In this document: positions 54,642 to 64,000 of the stretch, piece after piece
Layout of the letters: each line of letters opens with the position of its first letter
How positions within the stretch are numbered: position 1 is the first letter of the stretch
Source: Providencia rettgeri
GTDB lineage: Bacteria; Pseudomonadota; Gammaproteobacteria; Enterobacterales; Enterobacteriaceae
Reading direction: 5' to 3'
NCBI RefSeq assembly: GCF_041075285.1
Contig: NZ_CP163512.1
Location: 4,216,001 to 4,280,000, forward strand
Length of the DNA: 64,000 nucleotides
Program-made: the position numbers and the translations under genes
The notes under the pieces: model-generated
Told to the model about the DNA's origin: nothing
The model's database searches: none
Seen by the model: the letters and a program-made list of their open reading frames with translations, nothing else

Positions 54642-54765
54642 ATAGCACCCCAAAAGTTGGACTCTTTCAGTCTGAATTGAAGGGTGCTTTTTTATGTTAA
54701 ACCATACGCTAGAGTTTAAACTTGAAATTATTCAGGCTTACCTAAATGATGAGGGGGGGCCATAA
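54642..54765 (+). mobile_element. IS3-family (IS150-group-like) left-end remnant
   Basis: AATAGCACCCCAAAAGTTGGACT resembles the terminal repeat of IS3-family elements; about 35 bases later an orfA-like start reads MLNHTLEFKLEIIQAYLNDEGG (54694-54765), matching the beginning of IS150-type OrfA, then ends in a stop after GGP. No further transposase sequence follows: the element is cut at about 54760 by the sequence of the lysR gene. Confidence 0.75.
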
Positions 54766-55675
54766 ATCCATTTTGCAAATGGGTCGCAAGGTACTGCTCA
54801 AGATTTTCAATGAAAACTCTAAGATTAGCACTTGTTCGAATACTTCTCGAATAAACGGCATAAACATCTGCGGTTTGGTGCCATTCTGGGAGAACACGTA
54901 CTAATTGCCCAGACGTTAATTCCGGTAATACACTCCATAAAGAACGCAACAGAATGCCTTCACCACTTAAACACCACTGCTTAGCAACCTCGCCATTATT
55001 CACCGTAAGTTTACTGTTAGGAGTGACAGTCATACTTTCTTGATTATGGGCTAATTTCCACACCGCAGGCGCTTGGTTGCGTTCTTTAATGGCAATACAA
55101 GCATATTTTTGTTCAAGTTCTTGTGGGTATTTGGGGTAGCCATTTTTTTCTAAATAGTGAGGGGAAGCACAAAGTATGCGTTGATTGGCGGCAATGCGCC
55201 TTGCAATAAATTGGCTGGGGATATTGCCGCCGATGCAAATATCCACATCAATATTTTCGTTGATAATATCAACGGATTTATCCGTTAACGTGAGGTCAAT
55301 AGCTAATAGAGGGTATTGAGCACGTAACGAGAGGATAAATGGATTGAGATAGGTGCTGCCAAATCCGGTACTGCAACTAATACGCAGTGTACCACGGATC
55401 TCTTCGCGACAGGCATTGAGCGCTTCTTGCATCTGTTCAAGCTCTGCTAACATGATTTCGCTGCTACGTAGAATAATTAACCCTTCATGGGTGAGTTTAA
55501 TCGACCGTGCGCTGCGAAAAAACAGTGTTTGCCCGAGGTTTTCTTCTAACAATTTGATCCGTTTAGAAATATAAGCAGGAGAAACCAATAGTTGCGCTGC
55601 CGCTTGAGAGAAACTCATTAAGCGGGCGACGGTGACAAAAACACGAATGTCCTCTAACGCAGGGAGCTTGTTCAT
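54728..55675 (-). CDS. LysR-family regulator, DmlR-like
   Basis: 315-aa LysR-type regulator: winged helix-turn-helix at the N-terminus (SFSQAAAQLLVSPAYISKRIKLLEE) and a periplasmic-binding-like effector domain. It is divergent from a dmlA-like gene, so it resembles DmlR, the D-malate-responsive activator of dmlA. The last residues (about MAPPHHLGKPE) are encoded by the antisense strand of an IS3 remnant, so the natural C-terminus has been replaced. That tail is past the effector domain core, and function may be kept. Confidence 0.88.
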   Translation of the reverse strand: MNKLPALEDIRVFVTVARLMSFSQAAAQLLVSPAYISKRIKLLEENLGQTLFFRSARSIKLTHEGLIILRSSEIMLAELEQMQEALNACREEIRGTLRISCSTGFGSTYLNPFILSLRAQYPLLAIDLTLTDKSVDIINENIDVDICIGGNIPSQFIARRIAANQRILCASPHYLEKNGYPKYPQELEQKYACIAIKERNQAPAVWKLAHNQESMTVTPNSKLTVNNGEVAKQWCLSGEGILLRSLWSVLPELTSGQLVRVLPEWHQTADVYAVYSRSIRTSANLRVFIENLEQYLATHLQNGFMAPPHHLGKPE

Positions 55676-55776
55676 AGTTTGTAAACTTAAGGATTACAGT
55701 TCATGCCTATACTTTATCATAGCTATCCCTAAACTGGAGAAAAACACACCTAATTCATTTATCAGAGGTTTTCACC

Positions 55777-56841
55777 ATGTCACAATTCAACATAGCCGTT
55801 ATCCCTGGGGATGGTATTGGTACAGAAGTGATCCCCGAGGGATTAAAAGTTTTAGAAGCGGCGGCAAGTAAGCACAATGTGAAGCTAAACTTTACCCATT
55901 TTGATTGGTCATGTGAAACCTATCACCGCACGGGTCGCATGATGCCAGAAGATGGCTTAGAACAACTGAAAAAATTTGATGCGATTTTTCTTGGCGCGGT
56001 AGGTTTTCCTGGTGTACCTGATCACATTTCGCTATGGGGGTTATTATTACCCATCCGTCGTGCATTTAACCAATATGTAAACCTGCGCCCTGTCCGTTTA
56101 TTTGATGGAATTAAATGCCCACTAGCAGATAAAAAGCCTGGGGATATTGATTTTTATGTGGTGCGTGAAAATGTGGAAGGGGAATATTCAGCTATTGGGG
56201 GGATCCAATATGAAGGTTCTGATGATGAAATGGTGCTGCAACAAAGTATTTTTACCCGTAAAGGGACTGATCGTATTTTAAAATATGCATTTGAATTAGC
56301 TCAATCTCGCGAGAAAAAACACGTAAGTTCTGCGACCAAATCCAATGGGTTATTTCACTCAATGCCGTATTGGGATAGTCGAGTTGCTGAGATGGCAAAG
56401 CACTACCCCGAGGTTAAAGTCGATCAATTTCATATTGATATTTTTGCTGCAAACTTAGTGCGTATGCCTGAATTTTACGATGTAATTGTGGGGTCAAATT
56501 TATTTGGCGATATTTTGTCTGATTTAGGTCCTGCCTGTACCGGGACGATTGCGATTGCTCCTTCTGCGAATATCAATCCAGAAAAACAATTCCCATCGAT
56601 GTTTGAGCCTGTGCATGGCTCTGCGCCAGATATTGCCGGACAAAATATTGCTAATCCAATTGGCACGATTTGGGCGGCAGCGATGATGATGCAACACTTA
56701 GGTTGCCCTGAAATGCACGACAGTATTATGGTCGCGGTGGAAACGGCAATTAAAGAGCGCCGCCATTTGACCCGTGATATGGGCGGAAATGCGAGTACTC
56801 AAGCATTAGGCGATGAAATCACGCAATTAATTTTGGCGTAA
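55777..56841 (+). CDS. Tartrate/D-malate dehydrogenase (DmlA-like)
   Basis: 354-aa beta-decarboxylating dehydrogenase of the isocitrate/isopropylmalate family (E. coli DmlA 361). It starts FNIAVIPGDGIGTEVIPEGL, has RPVRLFDGIKCPLA, the substrate site VRENVEGEYS, NLFGDILSDLGP (metal Asp pair) and the FEPVHGSAPDIAGQ NAD loop. It oxidatively decarboxylates D-malate to pyruvate and may also use tartrate. The divergent LysR gene supports regulation by its substrate. Confidence 0.92.
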   Translation: MSQFNIAVIPGDGIGTEVIPEGLKVLEAAASKHNVKLNFTHFDWSCETYHRTGRMMPEDGLEQLKKFDAIFLGAVGFPGVPDHISLWGLLLPIRRAFNQYVNLRPVRLFDGIKCPLADKKPGDIDFYVVRENVEGEYSAIGGIQYEGSDDEMVLQQSIFTRKGTDRILKYAFELAQSREKKHVSSATKSNGLFHSMPYWDSRVAEMAKHYPEVKVDQFHIDIFAANLVRMPEFYDVIVGSNLFGDILSDLGPACTGTIAIAPSANINPEKQFPSMFEPVHGSAPDIAGQNIANPIGTIWAAAMMMQHLGCPEMHDSIMVAVETAIKERRHLTRDMGGNASTQALGDEITQLILA

Positions 56842-56862
56842 TTTGTTGGTTATTTAAGCAGT

Positions 56863-56892
56863 ATCGAGGTATTGTTTTTACTGTACCTCGAT
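56863..56892 (+). terminator. Hairpin after the dmlA-like gene
   Basis: ATCGAGGTA pairs with TACCTCGAT; the following tract is only weakly T-rich, so termination is uncertain. Confidence 0.5.
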
Positions 56893-57032
56893 GCTTTGAT
56901 TGTTAATACCCCCAAGATCTGCGAAAATATCTGCCAACTATGTTTAACAAGACGGATTTGCACTGCTAAAAGCCACATTGAGCCAAATTGCGTGCCACGA
57001 TAAATCTGTATTCAGACGAAAAGAACGGTTAA

Positions 57033-58622
57033 ATGACAGATCAGAATTTTCTCCATGAAGTTAGCATGCGTAGAACGTTTGCTATCATCTCTCACCCCGA
57101 TGCGGGTAAAACTACGATTACAGAAAAAGTATTGCTATTTGGTCACGCGATCCAGCGCGCGGGTACTGTAAAAGGCCGTGGCTCAAATCAGCATGCAAAA
57201 TCTGACTGGATGGAAATGGAAAAACAACGTGGTATTTCTATCACCACATCTGTGATGCAGTTTCCGTACAATAATTGCTTAGTTAACTTACTTGATACCC
57301 CAGGGCACGAAGACTTCTCGGAAGATACTTATCGTACATTAACCGCTGTTGACTGTTGCTTGATGGTCATTGACTCGGGTAAGGGGGTTGAGGATCGTAC
57401 GCGTAAACTGATGGAAGTTACCCGTCTGCGTGATACGCCAATCCTGACTTTCATGAATAAACTTGACCGTGATATTCGTGACCCAATGGAATTGCTGGAT
57501 GAAGTAGAAAATGAGCTAAAAATAGCTTGTTGCCCAATTACTTGGCCTATTGGTTGCGGTAAGTTATTCAAAGGCGTTTATCATTTGCTACGTGACGAGA
57601 CCATTCTTTATCAAACAGGTCAAGGTCATACCATCCAAGAAGTGCGTATTATTAAAGGGTTAAATAATCCTGAGCTGGATGCCGCGGTTGGTGATGAGTT
57701 GGCAGCACAATTGCGTGATGAATTGGAGCTGGTTCAAGGTGCTTCCCACGAATTTGACCATGATGCCTTCTTAGAAGGTGAATTAACTCCTGTTTTCTTC
57801 GGAACTGCGTTAGGGAACTTTGGCGTAGACCATATGCTAGATGGTTTAGTCGAGTGGGCACCAGCACCACAAGCTCGACAAACTGATGTGCGTGAAGTTG
57901 AAGCCACAGAAGAAAAATTCACGGGTTTCGTCTTTAAAATTCAAGCCAATATGGACCCAAAACACCGTGACCGTGTTGCATTTATGCGTATTGTTTCAGG
58001 TACTTATGAAAAAGGCATGAAACTACGCCAAGTGCGCACTAAAAAAGATGTGGTGATTTCCGATGCATTAACCTTTATGGCCGGTGACCGTTCGCAGGTC
58101 GAAAACGCCTATGCAGGGGATATCATTGGGCTGCATAACCACGGTACTATTCAGATTGGTGATACTTTCACTCAAGGTGAAGAACTGAAATTTACCGGTA
58201 TCCCGAACTTTGCCCCAGAGCTGTTCCGTCGTATTCGTTTACGTGACCCTCTCAAGCAAAAACAGTTGCTTAAAGGATTGGTTCAATTATCTGAAGAAGG
58301 TGCGGTGCAGGTGTTCCGTCCATTAACCAATAACGATTTAATCGTAGGTGCCGTGGGGGTTCTGCAGTTTGACGTAGTGGTTTCGCGTTTGAAGAGCGAA
58401 TATAACGTTGAAGCGATTTATGAAGCGGTCAATGTCTCTACAGCGCGTTGGGTTGAATGCGATGACGCGAAGAAATTCGAAGAATTTAAGCGAAAAAATG
58501 AGCAAAATTTAGCCCTTGATGGAGGCGATAACTTATCTTACATCGCGCCAACCATGGTGAACCTCAACCTGACCAGCGAACGTTACCCAGACGTTCGGTT
58601 CCGTAAAACGCGCGAACACTAA
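57033..58622 (+). CDS. prfC: Peptide chain release factor 3
   Basis: GTPase that recycles release factors RF1/RF2 from the ribosome. Exactly 529 aa, as in E. coli. G-domain motifs are [13 protein letters not shown] (P-loop), [10 protein letters not shown] (switch I), [14 protein letters not shown] (G3) and FMNKLDRD (G4). It is followed by osmY-like, yjjU and yjjV genes, the E. coli order. Confidence 0.98.
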   Translation: MTDQNFLHEVSMRRTFAIISHPDAGKTTITEKVLLFGHAIQRAGTVKGRGSNQHAKSDWMEMEKQRGISITTSVMQFPYNNCLVNLLDTPGHEDFSEDTYRTLTAVDCCLMVIDSGKGVEDRTRKLMEVTRLRDTPILTFMNKLDRDIRDPMELLDEVENELKIACCPITWPIGCGKLFKGVYHLLRDETILYQTGQGHTIQEVRIIKGLNNPELDAAVGDELAAQLRDELELVQGASHEFDHDAFLEGELTPVFFGTALGNFGVDHMLDGLVEWAPAPQARQTDVREVEATEEKFTGFVFKIQANMDPKHRDRVAFMRIVSGTYEKGMKLRQVRTKKDVVISDALTFMAGDRSQVENAYAGDIIGLHNHGTIQIGDTFTQGEELKFTGIPNFAPELFRRIRLRDPLKQKQLLKGLVQLSEEGAVQVFRPLTNNDLIVGAVGVLQFDVVVSRLKSEYNVEAIYEAVNVSTARWVECDDAKKFEEFKRKNEQNLALDGGDNLSYIAPTMVNLNLTSERYPDVRFRKTREH

Positions 58623-58634
58623 TTGTGCTTTTAG

Positions 58635-58665
58635 CCCGCTATTTCATCAGCAAATAGCGGGTTGT
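58635..58665 (+). terminator. prfC terminator
   Basis: CCCGCTATTT (58635-58644) pairs with AAATAGCGGG (58652-58661); T-rich tract follows. Confidence 0.7.
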
Positions 58666-58819
58666 CTCTTTCTAATGCTCTTTTTAAGAGCCTTGCCCTA
58701 TCTTTTAAACTATTTTATCAAGAATATTCTGTCTTTCCCCTTGAAACACTTTATTTTTCCTGTTTTTTTACTTAGGCTAGTTATGTTGACTCGTCCTCCA
58801 CAGTGAAAGGAAGGTTCTT

Positions 58820-59230
58820 ATGAAAAAGGCAATACTATTAAGTAGTTTAACTGCTATTGGACTGAGCTTTGCACTCACTGCTTGCAGCTCATCGTCAGAC
58901 AGCGCGCTGAAAAAACAAGCTTCTGAAACGTGGGATAGCGCGGCAAAAACCGTTGAAATGGCGGGTAAAGACACGGGAAATGCCATTGCTAGCGGTGCGA
59001 AAAATACGGGTGAATATATTGATGATTCGGCCATTACTGCGGACGTGAAAGGTAAATTACTTGGCACCAAGGGGATCTCCAGTAATAGTGTATCTGTGAA
59101 AACCATTAATGGAGTGGTCTACCTTTCAGGTTTTGTTAAGTCCGCCGACCAAATTGATAAAATTACGCAGGTTGCTTCTCGCGTTAATGGCGTGAAATCC
59201 GTGCAAAATGGATTGGTGCTTGCAAATTAA
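58820..59230 (+). CDS. BON-domain lipoprotein (OsmY-like)
   Basis: 136-aa lipoprotein: signal peptide with lipobox LTAC (Cys about residue 22), a Ser-rich linker, a helical SETWDSAAKTVEMAGKDTG region and a single BON domain (DDSAITADVKGKLLG ... VVYLSGFVKSADQI). It occupies the osmY place after prfC. E. coli OsmY is longer (201 aa), has two BON domains and is not a lipoprotein. Probably envelope-stress related, like other BON proteins. GAAAGGAAGG precedes the ATG. Confidence 0.85.
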   Translation: MKKAILLSSLTAIGLSFALTACSSSSDSALKKQASETWDSAAKTVEMAGKDTGNAIASGAKNTGEYIDDSAITADVKGKLLGTKGISSNSVSVKTINGVVYLSGFVKSADQIDKITQVASRVNGVKSVQNGLVLAN

Positions 59231-59360
59231 TCTGTAAATAAATGTCTCAATAGCCCAAATTGTTGAACGTTTATTGTACAATGTCGATAGAATGAGCTTT
59301 CAAGGGGAAGCTCATTCTGTTTTTCAGTCAATTAAACGGATTTCAGTTATCAGGGGTCTT

Positions 59361-60458
59361 ATGGGAAAACACGTTTCAGTCACATTAGGCACAATTGAGC
59401 CGCTCGCATTTTTAGATAATATCAACTCGGGCAAAACCGCACTGATTTGTGAAGGTGGCGGGCAGCGAGGGATTTTTACTGCGGGTGTACTGGACGAATT
59501 TTTGATTGCTGATTTTAATCCGTTTGATTTGATGATTGGTACTTCCGCAGGAGCGCAAAACTTATCTGCATATATTTGCGGGCAGGCGGGGTACGCACGT
59601 CGTGTTATCACCCGCTATACCACTAATTCCGCTTTTTTCAATCCATTGCGTTTTATTCGCGGTGGTCACCTTATTGATCTTGATTGGCTGATAGAGATCA
59701 CGACAAAAGAGTTCCCTTTGCGAATAGAAGCGGGGCTTGATTTATTAAACTCCGGTCGTGAATTTTTTATGGGCGCTAGTCGTAGCGATGATTTTTCTGC
59801 TGAATTTTTACAGCCAAATGCAGACACTTGGCTGGATATTATTCGTGCGTCGAGTGCTATCCCTGGCTTCTATCGTGAGGGCGTTGAGTTTGATGGTACC
59901 CGATATCATGATGGTGGGATCAGCGCGGCTGTTCCTGTTGAAGAGGCCTATCGACGTGGAGCCGAAACGATTGTGGTGATCCGTACAGTACCGTCTCAAA
60001 TGTATTTTACCCCTGAATGGGTAAAAAGAATGACGCGCTGGTTAGAAGGGGACAACAATGGGTTACAGCGGATGGCCGCGATGTTAAAGGTGCATCTGAA
60101 AAGCTACCGCAAAACGCAAGAATTTATTGAAAATCCCCCTAAAAATGTGCAGGTTTTTGAAATTTACCCTCCTGTACCGTTAAAAAGTAGTGCGCTGGGC
60201 AGTAAAGTCTCTTCCTTAAATGAGGATTATCATACAGGGCGGCGTTGTGGGCGTTACTTTATTGCCGCCCTTGGAGCCGGGTTTTATCAGAGGCAAGAGC
60301 GTTTTAACCAAACGTTGGAACAGAAAATGGAACTTAGCTCTCTTGAGATTGATATTGCGCCTTCTGCACAAAATGAGCCAGTACCGGAAGCGTTGGTGCC
60401 AGAACTTGCGACCGAGTCTTCAATCATAATGCCAGTTAATGAAAGTCGTAATGGGTAA
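59361..60458 (+). CDS. yjjU: Patatin-like phospholipase YjjU
   Basis: 365-aa patatin-family protein (E. coli YjjU 357). The nucleophile elbow is LMIGTSAGAQNLS (G-x-S-x-G), the oxyanion motif is CEGGGQRGIFTAG, and the second catalytic residue is the Asp of DGGIS. The open frame starts further upstream, but the ATG at 59361 after CAGGGG gives the family N-terminus (MGKHVSVTLG). The substrate is not established. It slightly overlaps or abuts yjjV. Confidence 0.92.
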   Translation: MGKHVSVTLGTIEPLAFLDNINSGKTALICEGGGQRGIFTAGVLDEFLIADFNPFDLMIGTSAGAQNLSAYICGQAGYARRVITRYTTNSAFFNPLRFIRGGHLIDLDWLIEITTKEFPLRIEAGLDLLNSGREFFMGASRSDDFSAEFLQPNADTWLDIIRASSAIPGFYREGVEFDGTRYHDGGISAAVPVEEAYRRGAETIVVIRTVPSQMYFTPEWVKRMTRWLEGDNNGLQRMAAMLKVHLKSYRKTQEFIENPPKNVQVFEIYPPVPLKSSALGSKVSSLNEDYHTGRRCGRYFIAALGAGFYQRQERFNQTLEQKMELSSLEIDIAPSAQNEPVPEALVPELATESSIIMPVNESRNG

Positions 60459-61236
60459 AACACAATTTATAGACACACATTGCCATTTTGATTTCCCGCC
60501 GTTCAGTGATTCTTTTACTGATAGCCTACAACGTGCCAAAAAAAGCGGTGTCGAACAGATTGTTATCCCAACCGTGAGCTTGGATAACTTTGCTCGAGTG
60601 TGGCAATTGGCACAACAATATCCCCAATTGTATGCCGCTATGGGGTTTCACCCGCTGTATATCAAGCAGTATCAAGATGCACATTTTGATGTGTTAGTGG
60701 ATTACCTTCGGCAGAAAAATAAAAAGTGTGTGGCGATAGGGGAAATAGGGCTCGATTTATACATGCAAACCCCTCAATTTGAGCGCCAACAGCAACTGTT
60801 AATGGCTCAACTTAAACTGGCTAAACAGTTTGATTTACCTGTTATTTTGCATTCTCGTAAAACCCATGATCCGCTTGCGGCGATGCTGCGTCGTATTGAT
60901 GTGCCTGCTCGTGGGGTAGTGCATGGCTTTGCGGGGAGCTTATCCCAAGCACAAGCCTTTGTTAAGTTGGGATATTATATTGGTGTAGGGGGAACGATAA
61001 CTTATGAACGCGCCAATAAAACCCGTCATGTGATGTCCCAGTTACCATTAACGTCTCTGTTATTCGAAACTGATGCACCTGATATGCCTGTTTCCGGTTT
61101 TCAAGGCGAACCAAATCGCCCGGAACGCCTTGAATGGATTTTCCGTTCGTTTTGTGAGCTTCGCCACGAAACGCCAGAAGAAATCGCTCAACAACTTTAC
61201 AACAATAGTCTGTCATTATTTAATCTGACAAAGTAA
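60451..61236 (+). CDS. yjjV: TatD-family metal-dependent hydrolase YjjV
   Basis: About 261-aa TatD-type hydrolase (putative DNase). Metal ligands: HCHFDFPP at the start, GEIGLD, LHSRKTHD, VHGFAG and LLFETDAPDMP. The ATG at 60451 (MGKTQFIDTHCHF) matches E. coli better than the one at 60439; both overlap the yjjU end, so the genes are coupled. Confidence 0.92.
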   Translation: MGKTQFIDTHCHFDFPPFSDSFTDSLQRAKKSGVEQIVIPTVSLDNFARVWQLAQQYPQLYAAMGFHPLYIKQYQDAHFDVLVDYLRQKNKKCVAIGEIGLDLYMQTPQFERQQQLLMAQLKLAKQFDLPVILHSRKTHDPLAAMLRRIDVPARGVVHGFAGSLSQAQAFVKLGYYIGVGGTITYERANKTRHVMSQLPLTSLLFETDAPDMPVSGFQGEPNRPERLEWIFRSFCELRHETPEEIAQQLYNNSLSLFNLTK

Positions 61237-61357
61237 AAACACTCAAAACAATAAATATTATTTATATAAATTCATTTCCTATCTGATCTAACCCATTCTG
61301 CTTTTACGATGTTCAATTACTGCTTTAGTGCCTTTCCAGATAAAACTGATCTTATTT

Positions 61358-61458
61358 TGTGATTGTTATCACATTATTTGAATTTTTAGTGCTTCTTGCA
61401 CTTCGTATTTGTGATGAATATTGCGAGTTATTCATGATGACTAGGTATAATCATCACA
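61358..61458 (+). promoter_or_regulatory. Tandem CRP promoter of the nucleoside transporter
   Basis: A perfect CRP consensus TGTGA-TTGTTA-TCACA (61358-61373) and a second left half-site TGTGA at 61410-61414 (right half TTGCG, weak) start 52 bp apart. TATAAT at 61446-61451 puts the start near 61458, with the second site at about -41. This mirrors the udp and deoC promoters here and fits CytR/CRP control. Confidence 0.72.
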
Positions 61459-61527
61459 CAAAGAGTCAAGGAGACTTACACGTTTCCTTATATATCAACC
61501 TAGAATCAAGTGAACAGGGATCCTTCC

Positions 61528-62823
61528 ATGCAACTCATTATGAGTATTATAGGAATGGCGGTACTTATCGCGATAGCTATCCTATTTTCTAGCAATCGCC
61601 GCGCGATAAGACTTCGCACCGTGGGTGGTGCATTTATTATCCAGTTGGCAATTGGCGCATTAGTTTTATATGTACCTGCTGGGCGCAGCGTGCTGCAAGG
61701 GATGTCTGATGGTGTTTCCAAAGTCATCGGATATGGTCAAGATGGCATGAGCTTTATTTTTGGCGGCTTAGTGTCCGACAAAATGTTCGAATTATTTGGC
61801 GGTGGTGGCTTTATTTTTGCCTTCCGCGTACTGCCTATCATCGTCTTCTTTTCATCGTTAATCGCTGTGCTTTATTACTTAGGTATTATGCAGTTAGTCA
61901 TAAAAGTACTGGGTGGCGGTTTACAAAAAGTATTGGGCACATCAAGAACCGAATCTCTCTCTGCGACAGCCAATATCTTCGTTGGGCAAACAGAAGCGCC
62001 GTTGGTTGTGCGTCCTTATATTGCAACAATGACAACCTCTGAACTGTTCGCCATTATGTGTGGCGGATTAGCATCAGTGGCCGGCTCTGTATTAGCGGGT
62101 TATGCACAAATGGGCGTACCCATGGAATACCTGATTGCGGCATCATTTATGGCAGCTCCGGGGGGGTTGTTATTCGCAAAACTAATGGTGCCTGAAACGG
62201 AAGATGTGCGTGACAGAGTTGATGCGGTCGATTTAGTCGCGGAAGACGAACGTCCTGCTAATATTATTGATGCTGCCGCAGCGGGAGCATCATCAGGGAT
62301 GCAATTAGCCCTGAACGTGGGGGCAATGTTATTGGCATTTATTGCATTAATTGCCTTAATCAACGGTATTTTAGGTGGTATTGGTGGCTGGTTTGATTAT
62401 CCACAATTATCTCTTGAATTGTTATTAGGTTGGTTATTTGCGCCTATCGCCTATTTAATTGGTGTGCCATGGAGTGAAGCAACGATTGCGGGCTCTTTCA
62501 TTGGTCAAAAAATTGTCGTGAATGAGTTTGTTGCCTTTATGAACTTCGGTGAATATATGAAGGCGGATGCGGAAGTTATTGCGGCAGGTAAGCAAGTGTT
62601 GTCTGACCATACAAAAGCGATTATCTCATTTGCATTATGTGGTTTCGCCAACTTGTCATCGGTAGCGATCTTATTAGGTGGTTTGGGGGGAATGGCGCCA
62701 AATCGCCGTGGAGATGTTGCTCGTCTCGGTATGAAAGCGGTGATGGCGGGGACGCTATCTAACTTAATGAGTGCAACCATTGCTGGCTTCTTCTTGACCT
62801 TGGGTGCAATTGCCGTAGCATAA
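61528..62823 (+). CDS. NupC-family concentrative nucleoside transporter
   Basis: 431-aa CNT family nucleoside:cation symporter. Family motifs: [53 protein letters not shown] (substrate site G/Q-T-E), and later [10 protein letters not shown] and [12 protein letters not shown]. The ATG at 61528 follows CAGGGA; the GTG at 61510 in the same frame is less likely. Whether it is nearest to NupC or NupX is not clear. It lies upstream of deoC, linking uptake to catabolism. Confidence 0.92.
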   Translation: MQLIMSIIGMAVLIAIAILFSSNRRAIRLRTVGGAFIIQLAIGALVLYVPAGRSVLQGMSDGVSKVIGYGQDGMSFIFGGLVSDKMFELFGGGGFIFAFRVLPIIVFFSSLIAVLYYLGIMQLVIKVLGGGLQKVLGTSRTESLSATANIFVGQTEAPLVVRPYIATMTTSELFAIMCGGLASVAGSVLAGYAQMGVPMEYLIAASFMAAPGGLLFAKLMVPETEDVRDRVDAVDLVAEDERPANIIDAAAAGASSGMQLALNVGAMLLAFIALIALINGILGGIGGWFDYPQLSLELLLGWLFAPIAYLIGVPWSEATIAGSFIGQKIVVNEFVAFMNFGEYMKADAEVIAAGKQVLSDHTKAIISFALCGFANLSSVAILLGGLGGMAPNRRGDVARLGMKAVMAGTLSNLMSATIAGFFLTLGAIAVA

Positions 62824-62869
62824 AAAACGCTATTGAGTTTCAGGCAGTTTTATCGAATCTGTTCATTAT

Positions 62870-62905
62870 AAAAGCGAAAGGGAGTCTCTTTCGCTTTTAT
62901 TTTTA
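62870..62905 (+). terminator. Terminator of the nucleoside transporter gene
   Basis: AAAAGCGAAAG pairs with CTTTCGCTTTT followed by ATTTTTAT. Confidence 0.85.
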
Positions 62906-63031
62906 TCGATTATATTCTTTTGCGATCTTTTATATTCAACGGCAAAATTTCAACTATTCTTAACTTAGTCAATTAATGATTGTCTGGGGTTAAAAAGCCA
63001 TTTGAGTGAATAAATTAACCGCCAGATCGGG

Positions 63032-63131
63032 TATAATGAGATCTGACTCACATTTATATCTTTAATAATGTAACTTTCAGTCGATTAATGTGATTTGTAG
63101 CACATAAAATGACGCGGTTCCATGGTCAAAT
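63032..63131 (+). promoter_or_regulatory. deoC promoter region with tandem CRP sites
   Basis: CRP-like sites TGAGA-TCTGAC-TCACA (63037-63052) and TGTGA-TTTGTA-GCACA (63089-63104) start 52 bp apart. A TATAAT at 63032-63037 may be a separate upstream start (deoP1-like). A weak -10 candidate near 63126 would put the proximal site at -41.5. Similar to the known deo control region. Confidence 0.68.
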
Positions 63132-63139
63132 AGACACTA

Positions 63140-63315
63140 GTAAGCTGCTAATGGAACTGCTAGTTCTCAGAGTCCACTGACTCTAGGGCATCGTGCGGTG
63201 AGAAGGAACTCAGCTGCTCAGTTCGGAAGCATCCGGCTGGCATCTTTAAGGAACCAAGCCCGCTCGCCAACAAAGAACGTGTCGTTCTGAAGAATTAATA
63301 ACGTTGGAGAGTTAT
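63140..63315 (+). other. Structured leader of deoC
   Basis: About 175 bases, more GC-rich than the flanks, with several short stems (for example AGAAC-gtgtc-GTTCT near 63276, and ACTCAG/CTCAGT type near 63207-63225). A long untranslated leader; no recognised riboswitch or small protein. Confidence 0.4.
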
Positions 63316-64000
63316 ATGACTGATTTAAAAGCAGCCGCACAACGCGCGCTGACCCTGATGGATTTAACCACATTAAATGATGATGACACTGATGCAAAAG
63401 TAATCGCATTATGCCATCAAGCCAAAAGCCCTGCGGGCAATACCGCGGCAATTTGTATCTACCCTCGTTTTATTCCGATTGCACGCAAAACCCTGCGTGA
63501 GCAAGGTACCCCTGATATTCGTATTGCGACAGTAACCAACTTCCCACACGGTAATGATGACATTGAAATCGCATTAGCAGAAACCAAAGCGGCTATCGCT
63601 TATGGTGCGGACGAAGTTGACGTTGTATTCCCATACCGCGCGCTCATTGCAGGTAATGAACAAATCGGTTTTGATTTAGTGAAAGCATGTAAAGATGCTT
63701 GTGCAACTGCGAATGTCTTACTGAAGGTGATCATTGAAACAGGCGAATTAAAAGATGCGGCGTTAATTCGTAAAGCGTCAGAAATTTCAATTAAAGCAGG
63801 TGCTGATTTTATCAAAACCTCGACAGGTAAAGTCCCCGTTAATGCAACCTTAGAAAGCGCAGAAATCATGATGCAAGTTATCAGTGATATGGGTGTTGCA
63901 AAAACAGTTGGTTTTAAACCCGCAGGTGGTGTCCGTACTGCTGAAGAAGCGGCTGATTACTTAGCTTTAGCTGGTCGAATTTTAGGTGACAATTGGGTTG
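63316..64000 (+). CDS. deoC: Deoxyribose-phosphate aldolase, 3' end outside window
   Basis: Class I aldolase converting 2-deoxyribose-5-phosphate to glyceraldehyde-3-phosphate and acetaldehyde. About 228 residues are visible of the roughly 259 expected. [20 protein letters not shown] is the typical start; [39 protein letters not shown] (Schiff-base Lys, about residue 167) and [12 protein letters not shown] are intact. TTGGAGAG lies before the ATG. It is probably the first gene of a deo operon running out of the window. Confidence 0.97.
   Translation, partial: MTDLKAAAQRALTLMDLTTLNDDDTDAKVIALCHQAKSPAGNTAAICIYPRFIPIARKTLREQGTPDIRIATVTNFPHGNDDIEIALAETKAAIAYGADEVDVVFPYRALIAGNEQIGFDLVKACKDACATANVLLKVIIETGELKDAALIRKASEISIKAGADFIKTSTGKVPVNATLESAEIMMQVISDMGVAKTVGFKPAGGVRTAEEAADYLALAGRILGDNWV

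Noticed and set aside
61359..61592. 77-codon frame upstream of the nucleoside transporter
   Set aside because: It covers the CRP promoter and runs out of frame into the transporter gene; no ribosome site.
63218..63451. 77-codon minus-strand frame over the deoC leader
   Set aside because: It is antisense to the deoC start and has no start signal or family resemblance.

Overview
The window is chromosomal DNA of an enterobacterium of the family Morganellaceae, almost certainly Providencia. Three things point there: gene order around rrn follows the E. coli udp-rmuC-ubiEJB-tat-rfaH-ubiD-fre-fadAB-pepQ-yigZ-trkH-hemG-rrn block; the TatA start carries the short N-terminal extension known from Providencia stuartii TatA; and the 23S gene has insertions in helices 25 and 45, as reported for Proteus and Providencia. 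The species cannot be fixed by eye.

Layout. 1-22.4 kb: conserved housekeeping genes, namely a GntP permease (cut by the window start), udp, a tyrosine phosphatase, a DedA protein, rmuC, ubiE-ubiJ-ubiB, tatABC, rfaH (opposite strand), pepE, ubiD, fre, fadBA (opposite strand, with a FadR operator), pepQ-yigZ-trkH and hemG. 22.4-28.55 kb: a complete rRNA operon (16S, tRNA-Glu, 23S with two intervening sequences, 5S) with P1/P2 promoters, boxA, both RNase III processing stalks and a terminator. 28.68-30.13 kb: a gene-free mosaic tandem array of about eight 175-bp units. 30.7-39.3 kb: a mixed region with an AT-rich MIO-lyase homologue that lacks the MIO triad, idi, narXL, a DUF808 membrane protein, a YibD/WaaH-like glycosyltransferase and a nucleoside hydrolase. 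39.5-47.5 kb: an accessory amine-catabolism cluster (two LuxR-type regulators, FAD amine oxidase, cupin, aldehyde dehydrogenase, APC permease, an unknown protein) with a broken SDR gene inside it. 47.5-52.1 kb: nutrient-stress genes (Fur-boxed Fes-like esterase with a signal peptide, Pho-boxed phoA, a GNAT, a Fur-boxed small membrane protein). 52.2-64 kb: two tRNA-Leu genes, rsmC, holD-rimI, an IS3 remnant fused to the end of a DmlR-like regulator, a dmlA-like gene, prfC, an osmY-like lipoprotein gene, yjjU-yjjV, a nucleoside transporter and deoC (cut by the window end).

Themes. Nucleoside salvage recurs (udp, nucleoside hydrolase, CNT transporter, deoC). Three of these promoters show paired CRP-like sites starting exactly 52 bp apart, the CytR/CRP arrangement. 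Four copies of an approximately 235-280-bp MITE-like repeat with terminal inverted repeats lie between genes at 14.2, 14.5, 36.9 and 50.8 kb; one supplies the stop codon of fadA. The most unusual items are the triad-less lyase homologue, the mosaic tandem array beside rrn, the MITE-like family with compensatory stem changes, and the helix-25 insertion of 23S, which shares a palindromic core with the 16S-23S spacer. No CRISPR array, prophage or intact insertion sequence was seen.
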